A stretch of DNA of 64,000 bases from Hymenobacter sp. DG25B (GCF_000801315.1 NZ_CP010054.1:434001-498000); one strand, 5' to 3'. Positions 42,694 to 51,534 are shown, numbered from the stretch's first letter. Notes: a model not told the origin generated them from the letters alone. Numbers and translations are program-made.

Positions 42694-42721
42694 AAACCCA
42701 GCCAAAAAATTGGCTGGGTTT
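42694..42721 (+). terminator. Terminator after acyl-CoA dehydrogenase
   Basis: Perfect 12-bp arms with loop AAAA, then TTAGTTTTTG. Confidence 0.85.
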
Positions 42722-42816
42722 TAGTTTTTGTGAATTTTTATATCTTATTTTGCATTGTATAAACTCGGGCAAGTAGCGCCCGTTTTCCACTCAGCTCCCC
42801 CACACCTAAGCGGTTT

Positions 42817-43743
42817 ATGGAAGATTACAATAAAGTGATAGAGTCGCTCGGCGTCCGCTACATCAAAGCGAAGAACCTCGTCTTGCAGCAGCCTTTCACG
42901 GTGCGCAATTCGTATGACGTAGGCAATAACCTGATTCTGCTGCACAAGGGACACATCTCCTTTGGCGATGATGAGCAGACCACGGTAGAAGAGGGCGAAA
43001 TGCTCTTTATTCCCGGCGGTCGGGCCACGCGCGTGGCCTACGGCGAAGGCGGCGGTAAGGTCATTACCAACGATGACCTGATCAGCAACAAAGACAAGTT
43101 TTTCCACTCCAACTCTGACCTCGACCTCATCGGCGACGCCGAAGAAAGCCACAGCTTTGTGAGCTTTGAGGCCAAGGTATTTGACTCGGTTAACTTCTTT
43201 GCCTCCCTTGATGTACCTGCTTTCCTGATTACCGGCAATTCCAAGCTGGCTAACCTGGTGATTAAGGTAGTAGAGGAAAGCCTGCAGGAACTGCCCGGCC
43301 GGGAGCGTCTCATCACGATTTACACCGAGAATATTGTGGTGGAGATTGTGCGCTACATCTTGAAAAACAAGATGTTTGTGGAGCAGCTGGCCACCAACAG
43401 CACCTACTTCAAGGACCCCCGCCTCATTGACCTGTTTAACTACATCAAAGAGAACCTGGGCGGCGACCTGTCGAACAAGGTACTCAGCGGCGTAGCCAAC
43501 GTGTCAGAAGACTATGTAGGCCAGTACTTCAAGATGCTGACCGGCATCAACCCCCAGGACTACATCGAATACCAGCGTATGGAGCGGGCCGTATTCCTGT
43601 TGCGCACCACCAAGAAGAGCATCCGCGACATCGGGAAAGAAGTGGGGTACAAAGACACCGCTTATTTCTGCCGTCGTTTTAAGATGATGTTTGGCATCCC
43701 AGCCGGCAAAATGCGCCGTCGCGAGTCCGCTATGAACATCTAA
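42817..43743 (+). CDS. AraC family transcriptional regulator
   Basis: 308 residues. N-terminal sensor region (residues about 1-200) with GEMLFIPGGRATRVAYGEGGG resembling a cupin fold, then the AraC double HTH at about 205-300: LSNKVLSGVANVSEDYVGQYFK (first HTH) and KKSIRDIGKEVGYKDTAYFCRRFKMMFGIPAG (second HTH, highly typical). The ligand is unknown. Ends with a strong terminator. Confidence 0.94.
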   Translation: MEDYNKVIESLGVRYIKAKNLVLQQPFTVRNSYDVGNNLILLHKGHISFGDDEQTTVEEGEMLFIPGGRATRVAYGEGGGKVITNDDLISNKDKFFHSNSDLDLIGDAEESHSFVSFEAKVFDSVNFFASLDVPAFLITGNSKLANLVIKVVEESLQELPGRERLITIYTENIVVEIVRYILKNKMFVEQLATNSTYFKDPRLIDLFNYIKENLGGDLSNKVLSGVANVSEDYVGQYFKMLTGINPQDYIEYQRMERAVFLLRTTKKSIRDIGKEVGYKDTAYFCRRFKMMFGIPAGKMRRRESAMNI

Positions 43744-43762
43744 TTCAGCTTCAGTCGACAAT

Positions 43763-43799
43763 AAAAAAAGGCCCTGGTATTATGCCAGGGCCTTTTTTT
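43763..43799. terminator. Bidirectional terminator after AraC gene
   Basis: 15-bp perfect arms AAAAAAAGGCCCTGG, loop TATTATG, T-tract on the right and A-tract on the left; serves the convergent GGGP synthase gene too. Confidence 0.92.
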
Positions 43800-43826
43800 A
43801 TGCGTGTTAAGCGCCAATGCAACTTC

Positions 43827-44600
43827 TTAGTTAAGGGCCGTGCTGGCTACGGAATTAAAGGACTGGACAACCGCCACTACCTCCGGCAGAAAGCCCGGGT
43901 CTTTTTCAATCTGATTGCCAATAACAATCACATCGGCGCCGGCCTCTAGGGCATCCTGCGCTTTTTCAGTGGTATTGATACCGCCTCCTACAATGAGGGG
44001 AACCTCTACCGCCTGGCGTACGGCCTTAATCATGGCTGGCGATACCGGATACATGGCACCACTGCCACCATCCAGGTACATGAGGCGCAGACCCAGCTGC
44101 TCACCGGCCATGGCCGTGCAGGCCGCAATGCCGGGCTTATCGTAGGGTAGAGGCGTGGTGCCGCTCACGTAGCTGGCTGTGGTCTGGCGGCCGGTGTCTA
44201 CCAGCATGTAGCCGGTGGGCAGAATCTGAAGCTTGCTCTGGCGCAGCAAAGGGGCCGCAATAACGTGCTGCCCAATCAGGAACTCCGGGTTGCGCCCGGA
44301 AATCAACGACAGCAGCAGAATACCATCAGCCTGTCCATCTAAGTGTAAACTGTGGCTGGGAAACAGCAGCACCGGCACCTTAGAGCGGCTTTTAAGCAAC
44401 TGAATAAGGGTAGCCTGGTACGAATTCAGTACCAGGCTACCCCCTACAAAAAAGTAATCGACCGGATGGGTCTCGCTTAGCTTCAGCAAATGCCGGCAGC
44501 CCGCCTCGTCCAGCTGGTCGGGGTCGAGCAATACGGCCAGCGACTTCTGGCCGCGGGCGCGGCGTTTGCTAAGGCCTTCATAGAGACTGTTGAGGCGCAT
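43827..44600 (-). CDS. Geranylgeranylglyceryl phosphate synthase family protein (bacterial)
   Basis: 257 residues from ATG 44600. TIM-barrel enzyme of the GGGPS/PcrB family that joins a polyprenyl diphosphate to glycerol-1-phosphate. Visible: SLAVLLDPDQLDE near residue 20, VGGSLVLNSYQATLIQLL near 52, PSHSLHLDGQADGILLLSLISGRNPEFLIGQH near 82, PTGYMLVDTG near 126, MYLDGGSGAMYPVS near 172 and VGGGINTTEKAQDALEAGADVIVIGNQIEKD near 207 (phosphate-binding GGGI). A Bacteroidota clade makes such ether lipid-type precursors; product not known here. 23 bases overlap with the next gene upstream. Confidence 0.9.
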   Translation of the reverse strand: MRLNSLYEGLSKRRARGQKSLAVLLDPDQLDEAGCRHLLKLSETHPVDYFFVGGSLVLNSYQATLIQLLKSRSKVPVLLFPSHSLHLDGQADGILLLSLISGRNPEFLIGQHVIAAPLLRQSKLQILPTGYMLVDTGRQTTASYVSGTTPLPYDKPGIAACTAMAGEQLGLRLMYLDGGSGAMYPVSPAMIKAVRQAVEVPLIVGGGINTTEKAQDALEAGADVIVIGNQIEKDPGFLPEVVAVVQSFNSVASTALN

Positions 44601-45339
44601 TCGCGTCGTCGTGGTGATACGTAAAGTCTATGTCCTGCGTGGCCGGCTGAGCGGCGGGCGCTGTTGCAAGGTCGTTATTTTTGTCCACAGGCAAATATTC
44701 CCCTACTTTTTTGGCCACATAAGCCATCAGCACCGCCGAAACCTGGGCAATCAGCATCTTACCGGTATCTGACTTCAAAAATACATTGAAGGCATCAGCC
44801 ATGATGGAGGAAGCCGACGAGCCATCTGCCGCCGAAGGCCGGGGGCGTACGGCCGGGGCCATGGAGCGGGCCGAGCGGGTGTACTGGCTGATGGGGCTGT
44901 CGAGCGGGGGAAACGGGTCCTCCGTATCCGTGTGGTATACGTCAGGGGCCAGGTCGGCGCGCTCGTGACGGCTGGGTGCCTGGGTGCCCCGGTCGTACTG
45001 ATGCGGGCCAGCGCCAAAGCCCAGATCATCACTCTCGGCGGTGTCTACGTGGCTGTAGGCCGGTGACCGGTGACGGTCGTGGAGCGCTTTGCCCGGATGG
45101 TAGTCCAGGTGTTCGTTATCCTCAAAATCTTCTTCCTCAGAAGAGCGGGAGCGGAAGGCGCGGGCCAGCAGCCAGATGCCGCCTGCTACGCCGGCGCCAA
45201 TGAGGGCGTACTTACCAATGCGTTGCGTTTGCTCTTTGATGTCTTCCACATCGCCCAGCAAAGCGCGCTCATATTCCAGCTTCTGGCGTTCCAGAAACTC
45301 TTTTTCGTCTTCAAAAAGCGGGTTGTGCAAATCGGCCAT
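44578..45339 (-). CDS. Membrane-anchored protein with disordered middle and C-terminal helix
   Basis: 253 residues from ATG 45339. Acidic-basic N-terminus with coiled-coil character (FEDEKEFLERQKLEYERAL), one transmembrane helix (residues about 45-62, ALIGAGVAGGIWLLARAF), then about 110 disordered residues rich in Ser/Asp/Pro/Arg, and a C-terminal amphipathic helix (MLIAQVSAVLMAYVAKKVG). No named family. Between the GGGP synthase gene (overlap 23 bases) and a holin-X-like protein gene (10 bases), clearly one operon. Confidence 0.75.
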   Translation of the reverse strand: MADLHNPLFEDEKEFLERQKLEYERALLGDVEDIKEQTQRIGKYALIGAGVAGGIWLLARAFRSRSSEEEDFEDNEHLDYHPGKALHDRHRSPAYSHVDTAESDDLGFGAGPHQYDRGTQAPSRHERADLAPDVYHTDTEDPFPPLDSPISQYTRSARSMAPAVRPRPSAADGSSASSIMADAFNVFLKSDTGKMLIAQVSAVLMAYVAKKVGEYLPVDKNNDLATAPAAQPATQDIDFTYHHDDANAPQQSL

Positions 45340-45348
45340 GGGAGAGAG

Positions 45349-45726
45349 TTAGGCTTGGCGTTTATCAGATTTATAAATGGTATTGCTCAGCATCTTGTCG
45401 GCCAGCCCCTGAAACAGCTTTTTATCCACGCCCACTATAAAGACAATCAGCAGCAGCAGATAAATAGCCGCTACAATTCCGAAGCCCCAATAAGAGCTAT
45501 CAAAGGCGGCATTCAGGGCCAGGCCGGCAAAAATGCTCAGGAATACCAGAAACAGCAGCCCAATGATAGCCATGGTCAGGCCATGGGCCGTACCAACGAA
45601 GGCATTTTTAACTTTTTCCTGGGTCTCAAGGCGTACCAGATCAATACGCGTGTCGAGATAACCCATCAGGTTTCCGATCAAACTGTCATTGCGGGGCGTT
45701 TTGGTAGCGTCGTCGTCGTTAGCCAT
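45349..45726 (-). CDS. Phage-holin-family (holin X/YqjE-like) membrane protein
   Basis: 125 residues from ATG 45726 (MANDDDATKT). N-terminal soluble part with LIGNLMGYLDTRIDLVRLETQEK, then two transmembrane helices (residues about 52-75 and 83-107, HGLTMAIIGLLFLVFLSIFAG and GFGIVAAIYLLLLIVFIVG). This two-helix layout is the Actinobacterial holin X/DUF1469 family. First gene of the operon that includes the next two genes downstream. Role probably in membrane stress or shape. Confidence 0.8.
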   Translation of the reverse strand: MANDDDATKTPRNDSLIGNLMGYLDTRIDLVRLETQEKVKNAFVGTAHGLTMAIIGLLFLVFLSIFAGLALNAAFDSSYWGFGIVAAIYLLLLIVFIVGVDKKLFQGLADKMLSNTIYKSDKRQA

Positions 45727-45886
45727 GCGGCAGAAGGAGTTTAGAGAGATAATCTGTTTAAGAACTTGGGTACGGAAAAAACACAAAGAATGGTGCAATG
45801 CTAATGGAACTTCATACGGAAAAGCCTGTTCATCGTCTAAATTCCTACCGTAAAAGTCCCGTTCTTGCCCTGCTTACCGCTGTATT

Positions 45887-47032
45887 TTGAGCCCGAACCA
45901 TTACCACATCCTGGGAGTAACCACTACGGCTACGGCGCTGGAGATAAAGCAGGCATATAAGCGGCTGGCACTCCGCTACCACCCCGACCGCCACCGGGGC
46001 GACACCCGCTTTGAAGAGCAGTTTAAGCAGGTAAGCGTTGCCTACGGCATCTTATCGGACCCGGCCCGCCGGGCCTCCTACGACCACGGCTTACGCCAGG
46101 ATACGCTGCGGGCTGATGCCGCACGCCGCCAGCAGCAGTTCCGGGCCCAGGGCCAGCGTGTGTACGGGGTACCCATGCCCGCCGCCCAGCCCTTGCGCAC
46201 GCGCCGGCCGGCTTCCTCGGCGGAGCGCCATTACCGGCCCATTCCCCGGCGCCGCACCCGGTTTACCCGCCGCGACTACTGGTTGATGCTGGTGGCAGCC
46301 GGCTTGTTTATCCTCTTTGGGGTGTCAGTAAAAGTAACCATGGACCACCTGACGGCCCTTTCCAACTACGACGATGGCCTGCAAGCGTACGTGGAGCGGC
46401 GGTGGAGCGTGGCGCATGCCTATTTCTCGGAAGCAGTGCACTTCAAGCCCGAATTCAGCGCTGCCCGGCGGCGGCGCGGGGAGATAGAGCAGCTGGTATT
46501 TCACGATTATGCCAATGCGCTGACGGACTATGAGGTAGCCATACGGGAGCCCGCCTCGGTACGGCAGGCTGCTGAGCTGTGGTGGCGCGTGGGCCAGTGC
46601 CAAACCGAGCAGGGGCACATGGAGAAAGCCCTGCGTAGCTACACCCAGGCCATTCGGCTGGACTCTACTCTGGCTGGCCCCTGGCTGGATAGGGGCGAGC
46701 TGCGCATGTTTGAGCAGCGGCAGTTCCGGGCCGCCATCCGGGATTTATCCATGGGCCTGCGGCAGCGGGCGGTGCAGGGGCAGAGCCCCTCGGTGCGCTA
46801 CCAGACCTACCGGGGGCTGGCCTGGTTTAAGCTGGGCGAGTATGATGCCGCCCGGGAGGATTATCAGCAGGTGCTGCTGAATAATCCGCACAATGGGCAG
46901 ATTCATTTCCTGCTGGGGCGGCTGGCCCAGGAGCAGGGCAAGCCTACGGCTGCCTGTGAGTTTTATGCGCGCGCCGTGCTGCTAGGCTATAGCTACGCCG
47001 AGGAAGCCCGCCTGAAAAGCGGCTGCCAATAA
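45887..47032 (+). CDS. J-domain protein with transmembrane helix and C-terminal TPRs, TTG start
   Basis: 381 residues from TTG 45887; no ATG lies between it and the in-frame stop at 45851-45853. N-terminal J domain (residues 4-68) with HPD at 32-34 in RYHPDRH. A Pro/Arg-rich linker (90-130), a transmembrane helix at about 134-152 (DYWLMLVAAGLFILFGVSVKV), then a TPR array (residues about 160-380). The J domain is cytoplasmic, so TPRs face the periplasm only if the helix spans as N-in. Known J-TPR co-chaperones exist but this membrane form is unusual. The start codon overlaps a TATTTTGA promoter-like box. Confidence 0.85.
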   Translation: MSPNHYHILGVTTTATALEIKQAYKRLALRYHPDRHRGDTRFEEQFKQVSVAYGILSDPARRASYDHGLRQDTLRADAARRQQQFRAQGQRVYGVPMPAAQPLRTRRPASSAERHYRPIPRRRTRFTRRDYWLMLVAAGLFILFGVSVKVTMDHLTALSNYDDGLQAYVERRWSVAHAYFSEAVHFKPEFSAARRRRGEIEQLVFHDYANALTDYEVAIREPASVRQAAELWWRVGQCQTEQGHMEKALRSYTQAIRLDSTLAGPWLDRGELRMFEQRQFRAAIRDLSMGLRQRAVQGQSPSVRYQTYRGLAWFKLGEYDAAREDYQQVLLNNPHNGQIHFLLGRLAQEQGKPTAACEFYARAVLLGYSYAEEARLKSGCQ

Positions 47033-47070
47033 ACAGAGGAGCCCGGTACTGGTACCGGGCTCCTCTGTTT
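47031..47070. terminator. Strong bidirectional terminator
   Basis: 19-bp perfect arms (AAACAGAGGAGCCCGGTAC and complement) with a 2-base centre between two convergent genes (ends 47032 and 47094). Confidence 0.88.
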
Positions 47071-47093
47071 TCAAAGCTTTCTTCTTTCCTGAG

Positions 47094-48647
47094 CTACTCC
47101 GCCGGCGCCAGCCCGGTATTGGCGGGGCCCATCAGCAGCTTGCCATAGGCATCAAAACGGGAGCCGTGGCAGGGGCAGTCCCAGCTTTTTTCCAGCCCAT
47201 TCCAATGCACTACGCAGCCCAGGTGCGGGCAGATGGCCGAGCACTCGTGTACTTTCCCATTGGAAGCCTTATACACGGCTACCTTGGTGATACCCCGGCG
47301 CAAAACCGCCCCCGAGCCAGCCGGAATATCCTCAGCGTTGGCGACGTCGCCGCCCGTAACCAGCTCGGTATACTCGGTGGCCACGTTCACATTTTCGCGC
47401 ACAAACTCCTTGATGGATTCTGGCTTGAGGGTAACGCGGCCGGGGTGGTAGAGCTTCTCCCAGGGGTTGGAGCGGCCGATAATTAAGTCGCGCACCAGCA
47501 TGGCACCCAGGGTGCTGTGCGTCATACCGTGGCCGGAGTCGCCGGTAATCAGGTACACATTGTCGTTGTCCAGCGGATTGCGGCCGGCAAAGCCCAGTCC
47601 ATCAACCGGTTCCATCACCTGCCCCGACCATTGATATTCAATGTCCGTCATCTGCGGGAAATGTTCACGCGTCCACTCCTCCAGGCAGCGCAGGCGCTCG
47701 GCCGGGTTTTCTTCCTGCCCTGTCTTGTGGTCTTCGCCGCCCACAATCAGCAGGTCGTAGTCGACTTCGGGGGCTTCCTGTAGGCGAATGTAGTGGTAAG
47801 GGTCGGCGGTATCCCAATACAGGGCTTTGGCAATGGAGCCCTTGGGTACGCGGGCGGCCAGCGCGTAGGTGCGATAAGGAGCTTGTTTGGTATGCATCAC
47901 CACCCGGTCGTTGAAGGGCGTATTGGTGGCAATAACAATGGCCTGGGCCGTTACTTCTATGCCCTGGGCAGTAACTACCCGGGCCTGGGCGCCGCCTTCC
48001 ACGGTATCTACGTGGGTATGGGTAAAAATCTGTCCGCCCTGCGCCGTTATAGCCTCGGCCAGCCCGTGTAAGTACTTCAAAATGTGAAACTGCCCTTGGT
48101 TAGGAAACCGCAGGCACTCCCCGGTTTTAAAGCCTTTTACTCCTGCATCGGCCAGCTGCTCTACTTTTTTCAGACCGGCGCGGTGCGCGGCTTTTATCTC
48201 CTCGGCCAACTCACCTGGCTTGCCGTTGGCGGGCAGGAACAGGTAGCCATCCAGGCGGGAAAAATCACAGGCTATTTTTTCGGTCAGCGCAATGCGCTCT
48301 ATCTCATCAATAGCGGCTCCGTGACTCTCGGCCGCCAGCCGGGCGCCTTCCTGGCCAAAGAGGTTTTCCAGGGTAGAGTAGCCCTCATCCAGCGCATTAG
48401 ACAGGTGGGCGGTGGTACGGCCGCTTTCGCCGCTGGCTATTTCCCCGTCTTCCAGCACCACCACCTTTTTGCCTTCCTTACCCAATAAATAAGCCGTGGT
48501 GAGGCCCGCAATACCGGCTCCTACAATCACCACATCGGCACTTAGGGGCTTTTTTAGCGGCGAAAAGGAGGGTAGCGCGTCGGCGGTAGGAAACCAGACA
48601 GATTGAGTAGCGCCGGAAGTATGGGCACCAGAAGCACGGTTAGGCAT
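47094..48647 (-). CDS. FAD-dependent oxidoreductase fused to a Rieske domain
   Basis: 517 residues from ATG 48647 (MPNRASGAHT). DAO-type flavoprotein: GAGIAGLTTAYLLGKEGKKVVVLE near residue 41 (dinucleotide fold), TTAHLSNALDEGYST near 77, GDSGHGMTHSTLGAML near 360 (FAD C-terminal motif). A Rieske [2Fe-2S] domain closes the protein (residues about 430-517), with ligand motifs CPHLGC and CPCHGS separated by about 15 residues. Same architecture as the DAO-Rieske proteins such as the KshA-like/YhfW type. Substrate unknown. Convergent with the J-domain gene. Confidence 0.9.
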   Translation of the reverse strand: MPNRASGAHTSGATQSVWFPTADALPSFSPLKKPLSADVVIVGAGIAGLTTAYLLGKEGKKVVVLEDGEIASGESGRTTAHLSNALDEGYSTLENLFGQEGARLAAESHGAAIDEIERIALTEKIACDFSRLDGYLFLPANGKPGELAEEIKAAHRAGLKKVEQLADAGVKGFKTGECLRFPNQGQFHILKYLHGLAEAITAQGGQIFTHTHVDTVEGGAQARVVTAQGIEVTAQAIVIATNTPFNDRVVMHTKQAPYRTYALAARVPKGSIAKALYWDTADPYHYIRLQEAPEVDYDLLIVGGEDHKTGQEENPAERLRCLEEWTREHFPQMTDIEYQWSGQVMEPVDGLGFAGRNPLDNDNVYLITGDSGHGMTHSTLGAMLVRDLIIGRSNPWEKLYHPGRVTLKPESIKEFVRENVNVATEYTELVTGGDVANAEDIPAGSGAVLRRGITKVAVYKASNGKVHECSAICPHLGCVVHWNGLEKSWDCPCHGSRFDAYGKLLMGPANTGLAPAE

Positions 48648-48787
48648 AGCAGGAGTAGAGTAGTTTCTCCCGTGCTTACGGTCGGCTAAGCGCAAGGTTA
48701 GATAGTAGGCCGGCGCAGAAATCAGCGGCTAAACTGCCTCTGGGCCAAGAGCCAGGCGGGGGGCTGCCCGCACCGCAGGGCATAAAA

Positions 48788-48820
48788 AAAGCCCCGTTGG
48801 TGAAGAACCGACGGGGCTTT
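48788..48820. terminator. Terminator for tRNA-Phe and neighbour
   Basis: Arms AAAGCCCCGT(T)GGT / ACC(G)ACGGGGCTTT with loop GAAGA, A/T tract on either side; 8 bases from the tRNA 3' end (minus strand). Confidence 0.8.
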
Positions 48821-48828
48821 TATTGTTG

Positions 48829-48901
<73 letters not shown>

Positions 48902-49064
48902 ATCTCCTCCTAGGCCGTGTGGCTGTTGGGGAGCACAAAAGTAGTAAACCCATTCCAACCTGCAAGGCGTATCGTAAAAAAATGTTTCCGGCTGCCAAAA
49001 GATATAGTTTGTTATGCATAACGACTATATTTCGGCCTAAACCCCAAACCTACCCATTTTTCCT

Positions 49065-50450
49065 GTGCATTTTTCTATCCAAAACATTCTCTTCCTGCTG
49101 GTAGCGGTGGCGGGCTTTGGCCTGTTTGCCTGGCAGGCACGGAAGATACGGGCCAATATCCTCGTCGGGCGCGACCGGGATATGAGCGGCCACGTGAACG
49201 AGCGGCTGTGGAAAACGCTGCTGGTGGCCTTCGGGCAGCAGAAGATGTTTAAACGCCTCACGCCGGCCTTTCTGCACCTGATTGTCTACATCGGCTTCAT
49301 CGTTATCAATATTGAAGTCATTGAGATTCTGATTGATGGCATTTTCGGTACGCACCGGGTGCTGGGCTTTATGGGGCCGCTTTACTCCGCCCTCACGGGT
49401 ACCAATGAGGTGCTGGGCGCCCTGGTGGTGCTGGCCGTAACGGCCTTTTGGTGGCGCCGCAACGTGCAGGGCGTACGCCGCTTTTCCGGCCCGGAAATGC
49501 GCGCCTGGCCCAAACTCGACGCCAACGTTATTCTCTACATTGAAGTGGTGCTGATGGTGGCGCTGTTCCTGATGAACTCCGCCGACCTGAAAGCCCACCA
49601 GCTGGAAGGCAAAGACCTGGACGGTGCCTTCCCCATCAGCCAGTTTCTGACGGGCTTGCTGCCGGATAACGTGAGCAGCCTAGTGGTGCTGGAGCGCGTG
49701 GGCTGGTGGGCGCACATTGTGGGTATTCTGCTGTTTCTGAACTACCTGCCCTCGTCCAAGCACTTCCACATTATCATGGCTTTCCCGAACGTGTACTTCT
49801 CCCGGCTGGTGCCGCAGGGGCAGTTCTCGAATGTGGACAGTATCACCCACGAGGTGAAGGCCATGATGGACCCCACCTACCAGGTACCGACTCCGGCCAC
49901 CAACCCCGATGGTTCGGCCGTAGCGCCCACTCCGTTTGGCGCTAAAGACGTGAACGACCTGGCCTGGACCAACCTGCTCAACGCTTACTCCTGCACCGAG
50001 TGCGGCCGCTGCACCTCCGTGTGCCCGGCCAACCTGACGGGCAAGCTACTTTCGCCGCGCAAAATCATTATGGACACGCGCGACCGGATGGAGGAGAAGT
50101 ATAACTCCCCGTTGGTGTTCGACCCGGCCCTCTACGGCAAGGAAGCCAAGCACGACCCCCAGGAGCAGCTCGACAAGGAAAATCACACCCTGCTGCGCGG
50201 CTACGTTACGCCCGAGGAACTCTGGGCCTGCACCACCTGCAATGCCTGCGTGGAAGCCTGCCCCGTGAATATCAACCCCCTGGAAAGCATTGTGGAAATG
50301 CGCCGCTTCCTGGTGCTGGAAGAGTCAGCGGCCCCCAACTCGCTCAACGTCATGTTCTCCAACATTGAGAACAACGGCGCGCCCTGGGCCTTCTCACCTT
50401 CCGACCGGTTTAACTGGGCCGATGATCTGTACATGGCCGAAAAAGCTTAA
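49065..50450 (+). CDS. Membrane (Fe-S)-binding electron-transfer protein
   Basis: 461 residues from GTG 49065. Five to six transmembrane helices in the first 260 residues (residues about 7-24, 68-90, 104-125, 153-170, 220-240), then two 4Fe-4S ferredoxin clusters: CTECGRCTSVCP near 321 and CTTCNACVEACP near 394. This is the HdrE/D-like or GlpC/LutA-neighbour arrangement in Bacteroidota, where it is paired with a CCG-domain protein as here. Partner redox carriers are not visible. A repeat array separates it from the next gene. Confidence 0.9.
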   Translation: MHFSIQNILFLLVAVAGFGLFAWQARKIRANILVGRDRDMSGHVNERLWKTLLVAFGQQKMFKRLTPAFLHLIVYIGFIVINIEVIEILIDGIFGTHRVLGFMGPLYSALTGTNEVLGALVVLAVTAFWWRRNVQGVRRFSGPEMRAWPKLDANVILYIEVVLMVALFLMNSADLKAHQLEGKDLDGAFPISQFLTGLLPDNVSSLVVLERVGWWAHIVGILLFLNYLPSSKHFHIIMAFPNVYFSRLVPQGQFSNVDSITHEVKAMMDPTYQVPTPATNPDGSAVAPTPFGAKDVNDLAWTNLLNAYSCTECGRCTSVCPANLTGKLLSPRKIIMDTRDRMEEKYNSPLVFDPALYGKEAKHDPQEQLDKENHTLLRGYVTPEELWACTTCNACVEACPVNINPLESIVEMRRFLVLEESAAPNSLNVMFSNIENNGAPWAFSPSDRFNWADDLYMAEKA

Positions 50451-50453
50451 TGC

Positions 50454-50551
50454 GTTGCCAGTTTAGTGTTGCCGGTTACCAGTTCGCTCTTCGGAATACT
50501 GGTAGCTGACAAACGGCAACTGGCAACTGGATACTCACAACTGACAACTGA
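50454..50551. repeat. Array of 7-bp repeats forming an imperfect inverted pair
   Basis: Left half (50454-50488): five heptads starting GTT, GTTGCCA, GTTTAGT, GTTGCCG, GTTACCA, GTTCGCT. Right half (50496-50551): eight heptads in one register, ATACTGG, TAGCTGA, CAAACGG, CAACTGG, CAACTGG, ATACTCA, CAACTGA, CAACTGA. The two halves are inverted relative to each other (GTTGCCAGT with ACTGGCAAC, ACCAGT with ACTGGT). It fills nearly the whole spacer between the two Fe-S genes. Comparable in form to heptanucleotide tandem repeats of cyanobacteria; origin here unknown. Confidence 0.75.
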
Positions 50552-50559
50552 TAAATATA

Positions 50560-51456
50560 ATGGCTGATATAACTGCCAAACGCCCCGTTTCTGTACCTCT
50601 CATGGCTGATCTGGCTGCCCGGGGCGAAACTCCAGAAGTATTGTTCTGGGTGGGCTGCGCCGGCGCCTTCGATGACCGGTATAAGCGCGTAACGCGGGCC
50701 TTCGTGCGCATTCTGGAACATGTGGGCGTGAAGTACGCCGTGCTGGGCATGGAAGAAACCTGCACTGGCGACCCCGCCAAGCGCGCCGGTAACGAGTTCC
50801 TGTTTCAGATGCAGGCCATGCAGAACATTACCACGCTGAATGGCTACGGCATCAAAACCGTGGTAACGGCCTGCCCGCACTGCTTCAACACCATCAAAAA
50901 CGAGTACCCGGCCCTGGGCGGCGAGTACGAGGTAATTCACCACAGCACTTTTCTGCAGCAGCTTATTAACCAAGGCCGCGTGAAGGCCGAAGGCGGTGAG
51001 TCGTTTAAAGGCCGCCGCATTACCTTCCACGATTCCTGCTACCTGGGCCGCGCCAACAACATCTACGAGGCGCCCCGTGCCGTGCTGGAAGTGCTGGACG
51101 CCGACCTGGTTGAAATGAAGCGCTGCAAAACCAACGGCCTCTGCTGCGGCGCCGGCGGGGCGCAGATGTGGAAAGAACCTGAGCCCGGCAAAAAAGATAT
51201 CAACATTGAGCGCACGGAGGAAGCCCTGGCTACGCTGGACGGCAACGCCGAAGTGCTGGGTAACCTGACCGGTGTGGAAAGCACCGCGCCCGGCCTGCCC
51301 GCCGGCTCCAACCACGGCGGTAGCATCATTGCGGTAGGCTGCCCTTTCTGCATGACCATGATGGCCGACGGCGTGAAAAATAAGGAGCGCGAGCAGGACG
51401 TGCAGGTGTTTGACCTGGCCGAGCTGATTGCTTCGGCGGAAGGTTTAAATGCCTAA
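50560..51456 (+). CDS. CCG-domain (Fe-S)-binding oxidoreductase (HdrB-like)
   Basis: 298 residues. Contains two CCG (Cys-Cys-Gly) modules: TACPHCFNTIKNEYP near residue 105 with DSCYLGRANNIYE near 158, and GLCCGAGGAQMW near 190 with GCPFCMTMM near 265. These bind non-cubane or 4Fe-4S clusters as in HdrB, GlcF and LutA. The gene directly follows a membrane Fe-S protein, so the two probably form one quinone- or ferredoxin-linked electron-transfer complex. A repeat array lies between them. Followed by a hairpin terminator. Confidence 0.9.
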   Translation: MADITAKRPVSVPLMADLAARGETPEVLFWVGCAGAFDDRYKRVTRAFVRILEHVGVKYAVLGMEETCTGDPAKRAGNEFLFQMQAMQNITTLNGYGIKTVVTACPHCFNTIKNEYPALGGEYEVIHHSTFLQQLINQGRVKAEGGESFKGRRITFHDSCYLGRANNIYEAPRAVLEVLDADLVEMKRCKTNGLCCGAGGAQMWKEPEPGKKDINIERTEEALATLDGNAEVLGNLTGVESTAPGLPAGSNHGGSIIAVGCPFCMTMMADGVKNKEREQDVQVFDLAELIASAEGLNA

Positions 51457-51494
51457 GGAATAAAGGCTGCCATTACGCAGTAGGCGCAAGCCAT

Positions 51495-51534
51495 CAGGTC
51501 CCGACGGAACTTCCCGCCGGGACCTGTTATTTTG
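51495..51534 (+). terminator. Terminator after CCG-domain gene
   Basis: Arms CAGGTCCCG and CGGGACCTG with a 14-base loop, followed by TTATTTTGT. Confidence 0.8.

Noticed and set aside
50454..50551. CRISPR array
   Set aside because: Unit length is 7 bp with no spacers.
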